A stretch of DNA of 64,000 nucleotides from Nocardioides seonyuensis (GTDB lineage: Bacteria; Actinomycetota; Actinomycetes; Propionibacteriales; Nocardioidaceae), in assembly GCF_004683965.1 (NCBI RefSeq), contig NZ_CP038436.1, positions 1,736,001-1,800,000 of the forward strand, in the 5' to 3' direction. Below are positions 39,771 to 47,997 of the stretch, piece by piece. Numbering within the stretch: position 1 is the stretch's first letter; each line of letters starts with the position of its first letter. The position numbers and the translations under genes were made by a program. The notes under the pieces were generated by a model. The model had not been told where the DNA came from. It saw nothing but the letters and a program-made list of their open reading frames with translations, and made no database searches.

Positions 39771-40229
39771 GGCGGCGCGGTCCGCGACGCGGGCGCTGAG
39801 CTCCGAGGGCACGACTGAGTCACTGTCGCCGTAGATGACCGTCACCGGCACGTCGCTGAGGGCGAGGTGATCCACGACAGGAAACCGGTCGCGCAGGAGT
39901 GCACGGACCGGCAGCCAGGGATAGTGGTGCGCGCCGACGTCGGCGAGCTCGGTGAAGGGCGAGCGCAGCACCAGCCCTGCCGGCGGGTGCCGCGCCTGGA
40001 GCGACGCGACGACGCCCGAGCCCAGGGACTCGCCGAAGTAGAGGGTCCGTTCCGGTGGGTACCCGAGCTCACTCAGTGCGTCCACGGCGGCGTCCGCGTC
40101 CGCGGCGAGGCCGTCCTCGCTGGGCTTGCCCGGGTTGCCGCCGTAGCCGCGGTAGTCCATGAGCAGTACGGCGAGTCCGCGGCGGCGGAGCTCCTCGGCG
40201 AAGTGCGAGTCGACCTGGTCACTCCTCAT
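39663..40229 (-). pseudogene. 5'-truncated alpha/beta hydrolase
   Basis: From an ATG at 40229 the frame encodes 188 residues with the latter two thirds of a BEM46/YfhR-like serine hydrolase: AVLLMDYRGYGGNPGKPSEDG, the nucleophile elbow GESLGSG, Asp in VIYGDSDSVVP and His in IDGADHNDP. The expected first ~60-80 residues, including the first strand and the H-G/N-G oxyanion-hole loop (normally 20-30 residues before the D-Y-R-G-Y-G strand), are absent; only MRSDQVDSHFAEELRRRG precedes that strand. The YjbR gene ends 35 bp upstream, so a deletion probably removed the front. It also overlaps the desaturase gene by 108 bp. Catalysis is unlikely. Confidence 0.65.
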
Positions 40230-40264
40230 GGTCGCGTGGGTTCTTCCGCGTCGCAACGAGACCT

Positions 40265-40624
40265 TCAGCCAGGGCCGTACGGGTGGGCGAGGTCGTAGTC
40301 GCGGGAGAGCTTCTTGGGCACGACCATCCGCCACGCGTCGACGACGAGCTCGCGGGCCTCGGTCGGATCAAGCGCGGCAAGGTCGGCGTGCACCCAGTTG
40401 AACCGCATGTCCGAGGGCGCAGGCAGCCGGAACTTCTGCGGCTCGCCCTCGACCAGAGCCGCGCGCTCGTCCCTGGAGAACGCGAAACCCATGACGGTCT
40501 CGTCGAGGGAGAACGCCACGTAGACGATCTGCTTGACGCGGAACTTCAGCCGCCCGCGCACGTAGACCTCGTAGGAGCGCTCCAGCTCGGACCCGAGCGA
40601 CCGCACGTCCTCGATCACCGCCAT
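40265..40624 (-). CDS. MmcQ/YjbR-family protein
   Basis: A 119-residue protein of the MmcQ/YjbR family (CyaY-like fold, putative DNA-binding, no known reaction). Signatures are VYVAFSLDETVMGFAFSRDER, a W-V-H strand (DMRFNWVHADLAALD) and the final VVDAWRMVVPKKLSRDYD. The length is normal. The ATG at 40624 has no strong Shine-Dalgarno sequence. Upstream lies a 148-bp divergent gap shared with the LysM protein. Confidence 0.85.
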   Translation of the reverse strand: MAVIEDVRSLGSELERSYEVYVRGRLKFRVKQIVYVAFSLDETVMGFAFSRDERAALVEGEPQKFRLPAPSDMRFNWVHADLAALDPTEARELVVDAWRMVVPKKLSRDYDLAHPYGPG

Positions 40625-40772
40625 GGGAGCGCACCTGCGGTGATGAAGGCACGTCCCATGCGCGACATTCTGGTCCTGATCAAGGCCGTAGTCACGGTGG
40701 CGAGTGCGGTGACAGAACCCCTCCCAATCCCTACCGTGGTGGCCAGAGAGATCGACTCGGGAGGGGACACAC

Positions 40773-41285
40773 ATGGGAGTGATCACGGACGTGCGGGTAC
40801 GCCAGCCCGCCAAGGACGACCTCGTCGGGCGGCGGTTCCTCGTCGCCGGGGTCGGCAACGGGTTCGAGGGGACGATCGGCATCCGCGTGCTCGACGGCCG
40901 CGGCCGCGTCCTCGCCGAGGACTCCGCGCAGTCGACCGGCGGGATGGCCGCGGTGGGGGAGTTCTCCACCCGTGTCACGGTGAGCAGTCCACCGCGCGAC
41001 GGCACCCGCCTCACGGTGCAGGTCTTCGGTGACAACCCCGGGCTGCCCGACGAAGGGCCCAGTCCTGGCTTCAACCTGCGTGAGGTCGAGGTCATCATGT
41101 TCGCCGACCTGCAGGGCTGGCTCCTCTACCGGGTGGAACGTGGCGACACGTTGACCTCGATCGTGCGGAAGGTGCGCGACTACACGCGGACGACGGTCGC
41201 GCAGGTCGTGGCCGCCAACCCGGCGATCACCGACCCGGATGAGATTCGCGTCGGCCAGCGGCTGCGCATCCCGGTCAAGGGCTGA
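40773..41285 (+). CDS. Gmad2-like plus LysM domain protein without signal peptide
   Basis: A 170-residue protein. Residues 1-108 form a beta-rich immunoglobulin-like domain similar to Gmad2 (VRVRQPAKDDLVGRRFLVAGVGNGFEGT...), and residues about 120-168 a single LysM domain (YRVERGDTLTSIVRKV...VVAANPAITDPDEIRVGQRLRIP). LysM normally binds peptidoglycan or chitin, yet no signal peptide or membrane helix is visible from the ATG at 40773, which has GGGAGGGG at 6-8 nt. Either it is exported by another route or it acts inside the cell. A TACCGT box lies about 40 nt upstream. Confidence 0.85.
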   Translation: MGVITDVRVRQPAKDDLVGRRFLVAGVGNGFEGTIGIRVLDGRGRVLAEDSAQSTGGMAAVGEFSTRVTVSSPPRDGTRLTVQVFGDNPGLPDEGPSPGFNLREVEVIMFADLQGWLLYRVERGDTLTSIVRKVRDYTRTTVAQVVAANPAITDPDEIRVGQRLRIPVKG

Positions 41286-41301
41286 CCACGAGGGCACCCC
41301 C

Positions 41302-41307
41302 TACTCT
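41302..41307 (+). promoter_or_regulatory. Leaderless-type -10 box (TACTCT) of the leader ORF
   Basis: TACTCT is followed by 6 nt and a GTG at 41314, the same geometry as at genuine leaderless genes in this window. Confidence 0.5.
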
Positions 41308-41313
41308 GCCGGG

Positions 41314-41355
41314 GTGGCACTCAGCGGGATTCCCATGGCCGGAGCGGTGTCGTGA
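41314..41355 (+). CDS. Putative 13-residue leaderless leader ORF, coupled to the oxidoreductase
   Basis: GTG at 41314 to TGA at 41353-41355 encodes V-A-L-S-G-I-P-M-A-G-A-V-S. It starts 6 nt after a TANNNT box and its stop overlaps the oxidoreductase start codon (GTGA, 41352-41355). The main gene has only a weak ribosome-binding site of its own, so ribosomes that finish this short ORF could restart there. Confidence 0.45.
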   Translation: MALSGIPMAGAVS

Positions 41356-42308
41356 AGGCAGTCGTCCACCACCGGTACGGCGGCCCCGAGGTGCTCCGTC
41401 TCGAGGACGTGCCGATGCCGTCGCCGGCTCGCGGTGAGGTGCTGGTCAAGGTCGCGGCGACCTCGGTCAACCTCAGCGACTGGGAGTGCCTGCGCGGCTC
41501 GCCCGCCTACGCGCGGCTCGGCGGCTTGCGCTCTCCGGCGCGACCGACGCTCGGCTCTGACATCGCCGGCGTGGTCGAGGCGGTCGGCGACGGGGTGACC
41601 CGTTTTCACGTCGGGGACGAGGTGTACGGCGACAACCTTGCGCTCAAGGGCGGCTTCGCGGAGCACGCCGTGGCGCCGGAGTCGGTGTTGGCCCACAAGC
41701 CGCCCGGCCTGACGTTCGCGCAGGCCTCGACCATCCCGCAGGCGGGAGCGATCGCGCTGCAGGGGACGAGATGGGCGCAGTCAGGCTCGCGGGTGCTGAT
41801 CAACGGCGCTGGTGGAGGGTCGGGCTCGTTCGCCATCCAGCTCGCGAAACGGGCGGGTGCCCACGTCACCGGCGTGGACAACGGCAGGAAGCTGGACCTC
41901 ATGCGGTCCATGGGTGCCGACGAGGTGGTCGACTTCGTGACGGGCGACTTCACGCGCCCGTCCCAGCCGTACGACCTGGTGCTCGACCTGGTCGCGCACC
42001 GGTCGGTCTTCGCCTACCGGCGCGCCCTTCGCCGTGGTGGCCGCTATCGATGTGTGGGTGGCTCGGTCGGCACGATGCTCCGCGTGCTCACCGCCGGATC
42101 GGTGGTGGGGCTGCTCACCGGCCGCTCCATCGGGGTGCTCGCCGTGAACGAGGGCCCGGACCACTTCGAGCCGCTGGCCGACCTCTGCGCCGCGGGTGAC
42201 GTCGAGATCGTCATCGACCGCACGTTCTCGCTCGAGGAAGTCCCCGCCGCGCTGCTGCACGTCGGCGAGGGGAAGGCGCTCGGCAAGGTCGTGGTCGTGC
42301 CGTCCTGA
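41352..42308 (+). CDS. Zinc-independent quinone oxidoreductase-like MDR protein
   Basis: A 318-residue medium-chain dehydrogenase/reductase. The N-terminal GroES-like domain begins MKAVVHHRYGGPEVLRLEDV, GSDIAGVVEAVG follows near 65, and the NADPH-binding Rossmann motif is GAGGGSGSFAIQLAK near 155. The catalytic and structural zinc cysteines are absent, so it belongs to the NADPH:quinone/enone reductase branch. Cytosolic. Its GTG start coincides with the stop of a 13-codon leader ORF. Confidence 0.9.
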   Translation: MKAVVHHRYGGPEVLRLEDVPMPSPARGEVLVKVAATSVNLSDWECLRGSPAYARLGGLRSPARPTLGSDIAGVVEAVGDGVTRFHVGDEVYGDNLALKGGFAEHAVAPESVLAHKPPGLTFAQASTIPQAGAIALQGTRWAQSGSRVLINGAGGGSGSFAIQLAKRAGAHVTGVDNGRKLDLMRSMGADEVVDFVTGDFTRPSQPYDLVLDLVAHRSVFAYRRALRRGGRYRCVGGSVGTMLRVLTAGSVVGLLTGRSIGVLAVNEGPDHFEPLADLCAAGDVEIVIDRTFSLEEVPAALLHVGEGKALGKVVVVPS

Positions 42309-42335
42309 CGATGCCTTCGCCGGTAGATGCAACGG

Positions 42336-42527
42336 TCAGTCGTCCTTCGGCATGACTATCCACCCGACGATGTAGGCGATCTCGCCCGCTCCCACGAGAC
42401 CGAAGATCACGAACCCCAGGCGGACCAGACCACGCGAGATCCCGAACCTGTCTGCAAGGCCGGCGCAGACTCCAGCGATCCATTTTCCCTGGCGGGGGCG
42501 CACCAATTGAGAAGTAGACATGGACAT
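42336..42527 (-). CDS. PspC-domain small membrane protein
   Basis: A 63-residue protein consisting of a PspC domain: GKWIAGVCAGLADRFGISRGLVRLGFVIFGLVGAGEIAYIVGWIVMP. It has one or two hydrophobic segments. PspC proteins act at the inner membrane in phage-shock or envelope-stress responses; this short stand-alone form is common in actinobacteria and has no assigned partner here. An internal Met two codons in (42521) is an alternative start. Confidence 0.9.
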   Translation of the reverse strand: MSMSTSQLVRPRQGKWIAGVCAGLADRFGISRGLVRLGFVIFGLVGAGEIAYIVGWIVMPKDD

Positions 42528-42617
42528 GCTTAACGCGCCGAGGTCGGGACCTTCAAGGGGCTCGCGTCTGCCCTAGCGTGGAGCACGCCCCAGACCGTCG
42601 TCGATCAGGAGATCATC

Positions 42618-43094
42618 GTGAGCATCAAGGACATCGGCCCTCAGCCCCAGAGCTTCGACCTGGAGAAGGCAACGCTCGAGAACGACAACTACCGAACGGT
42701 CGCCTGGTCGGGCAAGTACCTCCAGCTGACGCTCATGTCGATCCCGCCCGGCGACGACATCGGCCTCGAGGCGCACCCCGAGACGGACCAGTTCCTCCGC
42801 CTCGACGGCGGCCGTGGTCGCGTGCAGATGGGCCCCGCCGAGGACCAGCTCGACTTCGACCAGGAGGTCGAGGACGGCTGGGCGATCATGGTCCCCGCCG
42901 GCACCTGGCACAACGTCACCAACATCGGCGACGAACCGATCCGCCTCTACACCGTGTACGCGCCCGTGCACCACGCCGCTGGGATCGTGCAGGCGACCGC
43001 CGAAGACGCCGAGCGCGATGAGGAGTCCGGTGCCGACGAGCCCCCGGAGTGGTCGGTCCAGCCGGACGAGCCGGCGTCGGACGAGCACGCCTGA
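42618..43094 (+). CDS. Cupin-domain protein
   Basis: A 158-residue single-domain cupin. Motif 1 is EAHPETDQFLRLDGGRGRVQMG (with a reduced set of His: H and E remain) and motif 2 PAGTWHNVTNIG. The last ~40 residues are acidic (about a dozen Asp/Glu) and probably unstructured. The conserved residues suggest a metal site, but no substrate can be named. GGAG lies 7 nt before the GTG start. Confidence 0.88.
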   Translation: MSIKDIGPQPQSFDLEKATLENDNYRTVAWSGKYLQLTLMSIPPGDDIGLEAHPETDQFLRLDGGRGRVQMGPAEDQLDFDQEVEDGWAIMVPAGTWHNVTNIGDEPIRLYTVYAPVHHAAGIVQATAEDAERDEESGADEPPEWSVQPDEPASDEHA

Positions 43095-43112
43095 GGAAGC
43101 CCGCCTTGAGCC

Positions 43113-43679
43113 TCAGACGAAGGGCAGCAGCGCCTCCATCGAGTCCGTGGGGGTCTTCAGGGGGATGCCGGTTCCGATCGCACCGAGCTTCCAGTCCGAC
43201 CCGTCACGGAACAGCTTCGCCATGACGAGCCCCGTCTCGCGGACCCCGAGCGTGATCGTGAAGCGTGCCAGCTCGGTGTCGTTGTCGTCGACGAGTCGGC
43301 AGTAGGCGTTGCGGATGTATTCGAGCGAGTGCCCCTGGTAGCTGCTGACCAGGAACAGGATCGACTCGACCTTGGGGTAGACCCGACTCAGGTCCACGGT
43401 GATCGCCTCGTCGTCACCCCCGCCCTTCCCGGTGGTGTTGTCGCCGAGGTGGACCACAGAGCCGTCCCGGGTCGCGAGGTTGTTGAAGAACGCAATGTCG
43501 AAGAACTGGCCGCCGGCGAACTGCACCGCCGAGGCGTCGAGGTCGATGGGCGCTGCTCCGCTGCCGATGAAGCCGGCCGTAGGGGCGTGGTCCCAGCCGA
43601 CGGCCATCTGCACCTTGGTCAGCGGCTCCCCATCCACTGCGGTGAGCGTGAGCTCCTGGCCCTGGGTCAGCTCGATCAC
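43113..43679 (-). CDS. TerD-family (tellurium resistance/stress) protein
   Basis: A 188-residue TerD/CABP protein. The calcium-binding segments are visible: VGWD near residue 28, APIDLDASAV, GDNTTGKGGGDDEAITVDLSRV (the acidic loop) and a second ITLGVRETGL strand. Family members bind Ca2+ through such loops and are linked to tellurite, phage and oxidative-stress responses, though the mechanism is unclear. The GTG at 43679 is preceded by GGAGGAG. Unlike typical ter clusters, no TerC, TerB or second TerD gene accompanies it. Confidence 0.92.
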   Translation of the reverse strand: MIELTQGQELTLTAVDGEPLTKVQMAVGWDHAPTAGFIGSGAAPIDLDASAVQFAGGQFFDIAFFNNLATRDGSVVHLGDNTTGKGGGDDEAITVDLSRVYPKVESILFLVSSYQGHSLEYIRNAYCRLVDDNDTELARFTITLGVRETGLVMAKLFRDGSDWKLGAIGTGIPLKTPTDSMEALLPFV

Positions 43680-43797
43680 GGGGTCGCTCCTCCGTTAGGC
43701 GATGCTCCTGAACGTACAGGGAAACGCCACTGACCCGATGGGGTCCATGTCTCCGTAGCCCAGGCCCATCACGGGGTCCCCTGGGCCGACGACGCCG

Positions 43798-44079
43798 TCA
43801 GCGGCGGTCGATCCCGTCCAGCCGCAGTTCGGTGGAGGCATCGGAGTGGGAGGTGCCGCTTCCGACGTGCTTGTCGCTGATCGTCGCCCCATTCTTGAGC
43901 ACGCCGAACAGCGCCATCGCATGGCCTCGGCCGACGTCGTAGTCGTTCTTGAGCCAGAGCGCGAAATCGCCCGCCTTGCTCTGCGGAGTGAACCCACGCG
44001 CAGCGGCCTCCCCCAACAGCTCCTCGGGCGTCTTGCTGGTCTTCTTCTCGATCGCGTCGAGGTAGGCCTGGTAGCTCAT
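43798..44079 (-). CDS. DUF4287-family small protein
   Basis: A 93-residue protein. The core SYQAYLDAIEKKTSKTPEELLGEAAARGF...GDFALWLKNDYDVGRGHAMALFGVLKNG is the DUF4287 domain, of unknown function and common in actinobacteria as a small cytosolic protein or as a module beside DUF5655 or SRPBCC domains. The ATG at 44079 has GGAGGGA upstream; a longer in-frame extension is Arg/Cys-rich and unlike the family. Confidence 0.85.
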   Translation of the reverse strand: MSYQAYLDAIEKKTSKTPEELLGEAAARGFTPQSKAGDFALWLKNDYDVGRGHAMALFGVLKNGATISDKHVGSGTSHSDASTELRLDGIDRR

Positions 44080-44182
44080 CGTGATTCCCTCCAGTGGTGT
44101 GCCACCGACGGTAGTGGCGCTACTGCGGCACCGCTTCTCCGAAACCGCTGTGCACCGGCCTGTGAAGACCGAAGGACGCAAC

Positions 44183-44844
44183 TCACGCATCGGACCGGGC
44201 ACGCCGCCCTTGACTCGCTGTCACGGCGATGACCCAGATGACGAACAGGGCTGAGGTCAAGAACAGAAGCGCGGTCAGGCTCACCAAGATGGCGATCGGA
44301 TAGCTGGGGATCACGAGCCAACGGGGGAGCACGCCGGGCGTCCATGCCGCAATCGCGATGAATATTCCGGCGGGCAGCATCGCGCCCATCCCGAATGCCA
44401 CCCAGCCGAACTGTGGGAGTACGGATTGGCCGGACTCGAACCCCGGATCGTCGACGAGCGCGCCAAAGGAGATGCTGATCGCACGGTGGCCCAGGCGAGA
44501 GCTGCGACGATCATGCCGATTCCCGCGGCCCCTCCGGTGATCAGGAGCGGGACGCGGAAGCTCCCCGCTTCGCTCGAGAGTGCGTAGGCGAACCAGGCGA
44601 ACGACAGGCCCGCAAGTGCGAGCAGGAATGCTCCTCCGACGTAGCTCGCCCTGTTGCTGGCGTCGGCATAGATCGAAACGAACTGACTGTCGGGATCGGC
44701 GAACGACCCAGCGACGTCTCCGTTCAGGAAGACCGCGGCAACGAAGACAACCAGGAACACGGTTCCGGGACGCATGACATTGGGCGTCGTCGATGAACGC
44801 GAGTCCGGCTCCCCCGTCAAGGGGCCTTGGGTTGCGCGGCTCAC
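44183..44844 (-). pseudogene. Frameshifted four-helix membrane protein
   Basis: The front (44844 to about 44483) encodes an N-terminus and hydrophobic helices (VFLVVFVAAVFL, GGAFLLALAGLSFAWFAYAL, GGAAGIGMIVAALAWATV). The coherent continuation lies in the next frame from about 44482 (AISISFGALVDD...FGWVAFGMGAMLPAGIFIAIAAW...LVSLTALLFLTSALFVIWVIAV) to the stop at 44183. Restoring one base between GT and GCG at 44482-44483 would give ATVAISISFGAL in one frame. So a single-base deletion, or a sequencing error, splits the gene. The product would be a membrane protein of about 220 residues and unknown function. Confidence 0.75.
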
Positions 44845-45043
44845 GACAGTTCCCCGCAGTTCCGAGCACCGTCACCGGTCAGGTGGGTGGACAGCGCAGC
44901 GGCTTCGAACACACAACCGAGGTTAGGTGGCTGTTTGCCAGCCGTCCACGAGCTCCCTGCGTAGCCGACGAGGCAGTTCCCGCCCCATGATGTGGCAAAC
45001 GCCTGGCGTTCACCCGGATCCGCTTCCTTGGCGGATTCGACAG

Positions 45044-45841
45044 TCAGCCGTGATCGTGGAGGAAGCCGCGAACCAGCGCATTGAACGGTCCCGGTGCCTC
45101 GAGGTTGCTGACGTGTCCGCAGTCGGGGATCACGGCCAGGGTCGCTGAAGGGATTCGGCGCTCGAAATCGCGCGCCACCGACAGCGGCGAGCGGGCGTCG
45201 AGCGCGCCCCAGATCAGGAGTGTGGCCACCTGAACGGTGGGCAGGACCTCGGTGAGATCGGCCTGCGCCATAGCGGTCAGGGCGGTCAGCATGCTGCGGC
45301 GTCTGACGTCAGCCGCCATCGCGTCCAGGAGCGGTACGAAGGGAGCGGGTGGCTCACCCGCGAACAGCCCGGGCAGGGTCGGGTCGAATCCCTCGTCTGG
45401 CTCGGCCAGCGCCGCCCGCACTGCGGCCAACCTGGCGTCAGCCTCCTCGGCACCCAGCGACCCCCGCCACCCGGCGTACCCGTCCGCCAGCACCATGCTG
45501 CGGACCACTGCGGGATGGCGCCGATACATCTCGAGGATCACGGTCGTACCCCACGAGAGCCCGACGACCGCCGTCGGCGAGCCGACAAGGGCGCGGACCA
45601 TGCCGGCAAGGCAGTCGGCGTAGTCGGAGAGGCGGAACCCGTCGGGGACGTCTTCAGATCCACCGGCGCCGGGCTCGTCCCAGGCGATCACGGTGAACTC
45701 GTCGGAGAGCGCGTCGAGCTGTGGTGTCCAGCTGCGGCTGTCCTCGATACCGCCGTGCACGAACATGACGGTCGGTCCGTGCCCGGCGCGGCGATAGGCG
45801 AGGCGGAGGCCATCCACCTCGACGGTCTCCGTCGACGCCAT
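45044..45841 (-). CDS. Alpha/beta-fold hydrolase
   Basis: A 265-residue hydrolase with all landmarks of the fold: VMFVHGGIEDSRSW (oxyanion hole), DEPGAGGSEDV, nucleophile elbow VVGLSWGTTV (Ser near 96), Asp in LLIWGALDARSP, His in IPDCGHVSNLE. A soluble esterase, haloperoxidase-like enzyme or related; the substrate is not readable. TAGCGT is 7 nt before the ATG. Confidence 0.9.
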   Translation of the reverse strand: MASTETVEVDGLRLAYRRAGHGPTVMFVHGGIEDSRSWTPQLDALSDEFTVIAWDEPGAGGSEDVPDGFRLSDYADCLAGMVRALVGSPTAVVGLSWGTTVILEMYRRHPAVVRSMVLADGYAGWRGSLGAEEADARLAAVRAALAEPDEGFDPTLPGLFAGEPPAPFVPLLDAMAADVRRRSMLTALTAMAQADLTEVLPTVQVATLLIWGALDARSPLSVARDFERRIPSATLAVIPDCGHVSNLEAPGPFNALVRGFLHDHG

Positions 45842-46214
45842 GGACGCGACGCTACTCCCGACGTGAAGGCGGACATGGCCGAGCGGCTTCTCGCCCGAGG
45901 GCTACCTGTCCGGCACGGCGCGGTGTGTCACCAGCTTCTGCAGCAAATGCGTACGGGCTCGCGTGAGCGGAGTCCCGATTCAAGGACGTCGCGGGACAGG
46001 GCGTCCGAGCCGCGGCGGTTTGACGTGGGCGCGTGCTGCCTGCGGCGTGCCCCGCCGCCGGATACATCGGCGACCACATCGTCGTACGCCACTCCGGACG
46101 CGTGACGTTGCGGCCGTCAGGACGACCGGATCGCCACACGTCTTGGCTCTCCCGGTTGGTCGCCCCATTCTGGGAGAAAGGCTTTCGCGCGGACCTGCTG
46201 CCGTCGTGAGACGC
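45842..46214. other. 373-bp gap without a convincing gene
   Basis: No frame has a recognisable protein. A degenerate copy of the 31-bp repeat of 15144-15267 (GTCGTACGCCACTCCGG) lies near 46081-46097. The gap holds the promoter of the upstream hydrolase (TAGCGT on the minus strand near 45849-45854) and the tail of the next one. Confidence 0.6.
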
Positions 46215-46973
46215 CTACGGCCCGTGGACCCGACGGACCACGGCGAGCACCGCGCCAGGGTCCTCGACATGTGCGTTGTGCCCGAGTCCGCGGAGAGTGA
46301 CCGGATCTGGGACCAACGCTGCAAGGTCGCGGTCGGACACCATCGGGTCGTGCTCGCCCCGTGCCATGGCCACCGGGCACACTGCACCGGCGAGCAGCCC
46401 CGTCATGTCCGGAGCGCCCACGGCGAAGGTCGCGGGATCCTGGGCCACTCGCCACCCCTCCGTGGCGGCAACGACTCCTGCGTCTGTCGCTTGGTCCGTC
46501 GCATCGACCAGCCCGCTCAGGCCGGCGAGCTTGAGATAGCGGTCGACCGCCTCCTCCCGCGAGGCCAGCGTCAGGACGGGTCGCTCCGCGATCTTGGCGG
46601 CACGACCCAGGTCCTCCTCCGTCCAGCGAACCTTCACCCCGAGGGCGATGACCGCTGAGGGAGCAGGCGCAGCCCCGTCCGCGAGATGCAGGGCCACCAC
46701 GCCTCCCAGCGAGTGGCCGAGCAGCACCAGGTCACGGTCGTGGGGCAGCAACGGTCGGACGGCGTCGGCGAGACCCGCGAAGGAGTACGGCGGGTCCCAG
46801 CCGCTGCGCCCGTGGCCCGGCAGGTCGACGACGAGCCAGCCGCCGGACCAGTTGTCGGAGAGCTCTCGCTCGACTTCGGCGAAGACCTCGGCGGTGGCGC
46901 CCAGGCCATGCAGCATGACCAGCAACGGGCCCGTGCCAGCCCCGCCGGTTCTCGACCAGATCATGGGTTGCAC
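46215..46973 (-). CDS. Alpha/beta-fold hydrolase
   Basis: A 252-residue hydrolase. Oxyanion-hole segment VMLHGLGATAEVF, DLPGHGRSGW, nucleophile elbow LLGHSLGGVV (Ser near 87), Asp in ARGEHDPMVS and His in LGHNAHVEDP. It resembles MhpC/epoxide-hydrolase-like enzymes. There is no operon partner; the next gene upstream on the same strand ends 37 bp away. Confidence 0.9.
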   Translation of the reverse strand: MQPMIWSRTGGAGTGPLLVMLHGLGATAEVFAEVERELSDNWSGGWLVVDLPGHGRSGWDPPYSFAGLADAVRPLLPHDRDLVLLGHSLGGVVALHLADGAAPAPSAVIALGVKVRWTEEDLGRAAKIAERPVLTLASREEAVDRYLKLAGLSGLVDATDQATDAGVVAATEGWRVAQDPATFAVGAPDMTGLLAGAVCPVAMARGEHDPMVSDRDLAALVPDPVTLRGLGHNAHVEDPGAVLAVVRRVHGP

Positions 46974-47010
46974 GCTGCCACATTGGTGCTGGGGATCCCG
47001 CGCGCGAACC

Positions 47011-47934
47011 TCAACGGCAACCTCGACGCTTCACCTTCGACCCGCACATCTCCATCGACCACGGCACCGTCAGCGTCCGCGTCACGCCTGCGTCGTCGTA
47101 CGTGATCCGGAAGTCCTTGATGGCCGCGCCGGCTGTGGTGGCCTTCACCACCACGAGCAGCTCGGTGACACGTGGGGTACCCGGACAGGTCTCGGAGACG
47201 TGCGCACCTCTCGCAGGCCGGACGCCGCCGGCCAGTCCGCGGACACCGCCGGTCTTGCTGGCGATGGGAGTGACTCGGCCGCCTGCGGTGCGGACGAAGG
47301 AGGTCACCGATACCGGCTGAACTGTGGCGTTGTGGTCGACTCGGACGATCGACACGTCTTCGCCGCCTTCAGCCACGCACAGGAGGGTCCCGAAGGAAGC
47401 GGTCCACGTTCTTCCCTCGACCCTCCGCGGAGCCCTGACACGCACACCCCCCGAAGAGGCCAGAGCGACCAAGGAGCCAGCGTTGCCCCGGCGATCCGGG
47501 GTCGCCGGCTCGACGTCGGAGAGTGTCACGTCCGGACAGGTCCGCACCTCGATGCCGCCGCGGTTGGTGTTGAGCAGGCTGTAGGTGCCGGCCTCCACAT
47601 CGACGACTCCGGGCTGCTGCAGCAACGCCGTCACGCGGAACACGGGCTCGGACGGTGTGTCGGGGTCGTTGAGATGCACCTCGGTGTCCTCGACCTCGCC
47701 AAAGATCGAGCCGGGTGGCAAGGCCGTGACGACGAAGCTCAGCCGTCCGCCCGACGTGGTGAGCTCGGCAGGTCGCCGCGCCGTCGGGACGCCCAGGCTG
47801 GTGGTCTCCGGGTCGCTGCACGCCAGCTTCAGTGCGGGCTTCGGTGCTGCGTCGACTGTTGCCTGGCACCCCGTGGCGATGACCGCCAGGGCGCTCAACG
47901 AGGCGAGTCGTACGGCGAGTCCGGGCCAGGTCAT
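47011..47934 (-). CDS. Lipoprotein of unknown function
   Basis: A 307-residue exported protein with a lipoprotein signal (RLASLSALAVIATGC, lipobox IATGC, Cys near 23). The mature part is beta-rich, with short repeats of hydrophobic strands and about six further Cys (for example VRTCPDVTL, GTLLCVAEGG, SETCPGTP, EMCGSKVKRRGC). I recognise no family. It follows the carbonic anhydrase gene on the same strand with a 63-bp gap. Confidence 0.78.
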   Translation of the reverse strand: MTWPGLAVRLASLSALAVIATGCQATVDAAPKPALKLACSDPETTSLGVPTARRPAELTTSGGRLSFVVTALPPGSIFGEVEDTEVHLNDPDTPSEPVFRVTALLQQPGVVDVEAGTYSLLNTNRGGIEVRTCPDVTLSDVEPATPDRRGNAGSLVALASSGGVRVRAPRRVEGRTWTASFGTLLCVAEGGEDVSIVRVDHNATVQPVSVTSFVRTAGGRVTPIASKTGGVRGLAGGVRPARGAHVSETCPGTPRVTELLVVVKATTAGAAIKDFRITYDDAGVTRTLTVPWSMEMCGSKVKRRGCR

Positions 47935-47997
47935 GGGACGGACGTTGCCACAGAAGAGCGGTCTCGTGACGGGACTTCGTCCCTCCTCGACCAGCGA

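Noticed and set aside
44470-44495. Programmed frameshift in the membrane protein gene
   Set aside because: There is no slippery heptamer or downstream structure; a one-base deletion or sequencing error is simpler.
44876-45043. tRNA or small RNA gene in the gap after the frameshifted gene
   Set aside because: No cloverleaf or conserved tRNA sequence; only an 8-bp distant inverted repeat (GTTTGCCA/TGGCAAAC).
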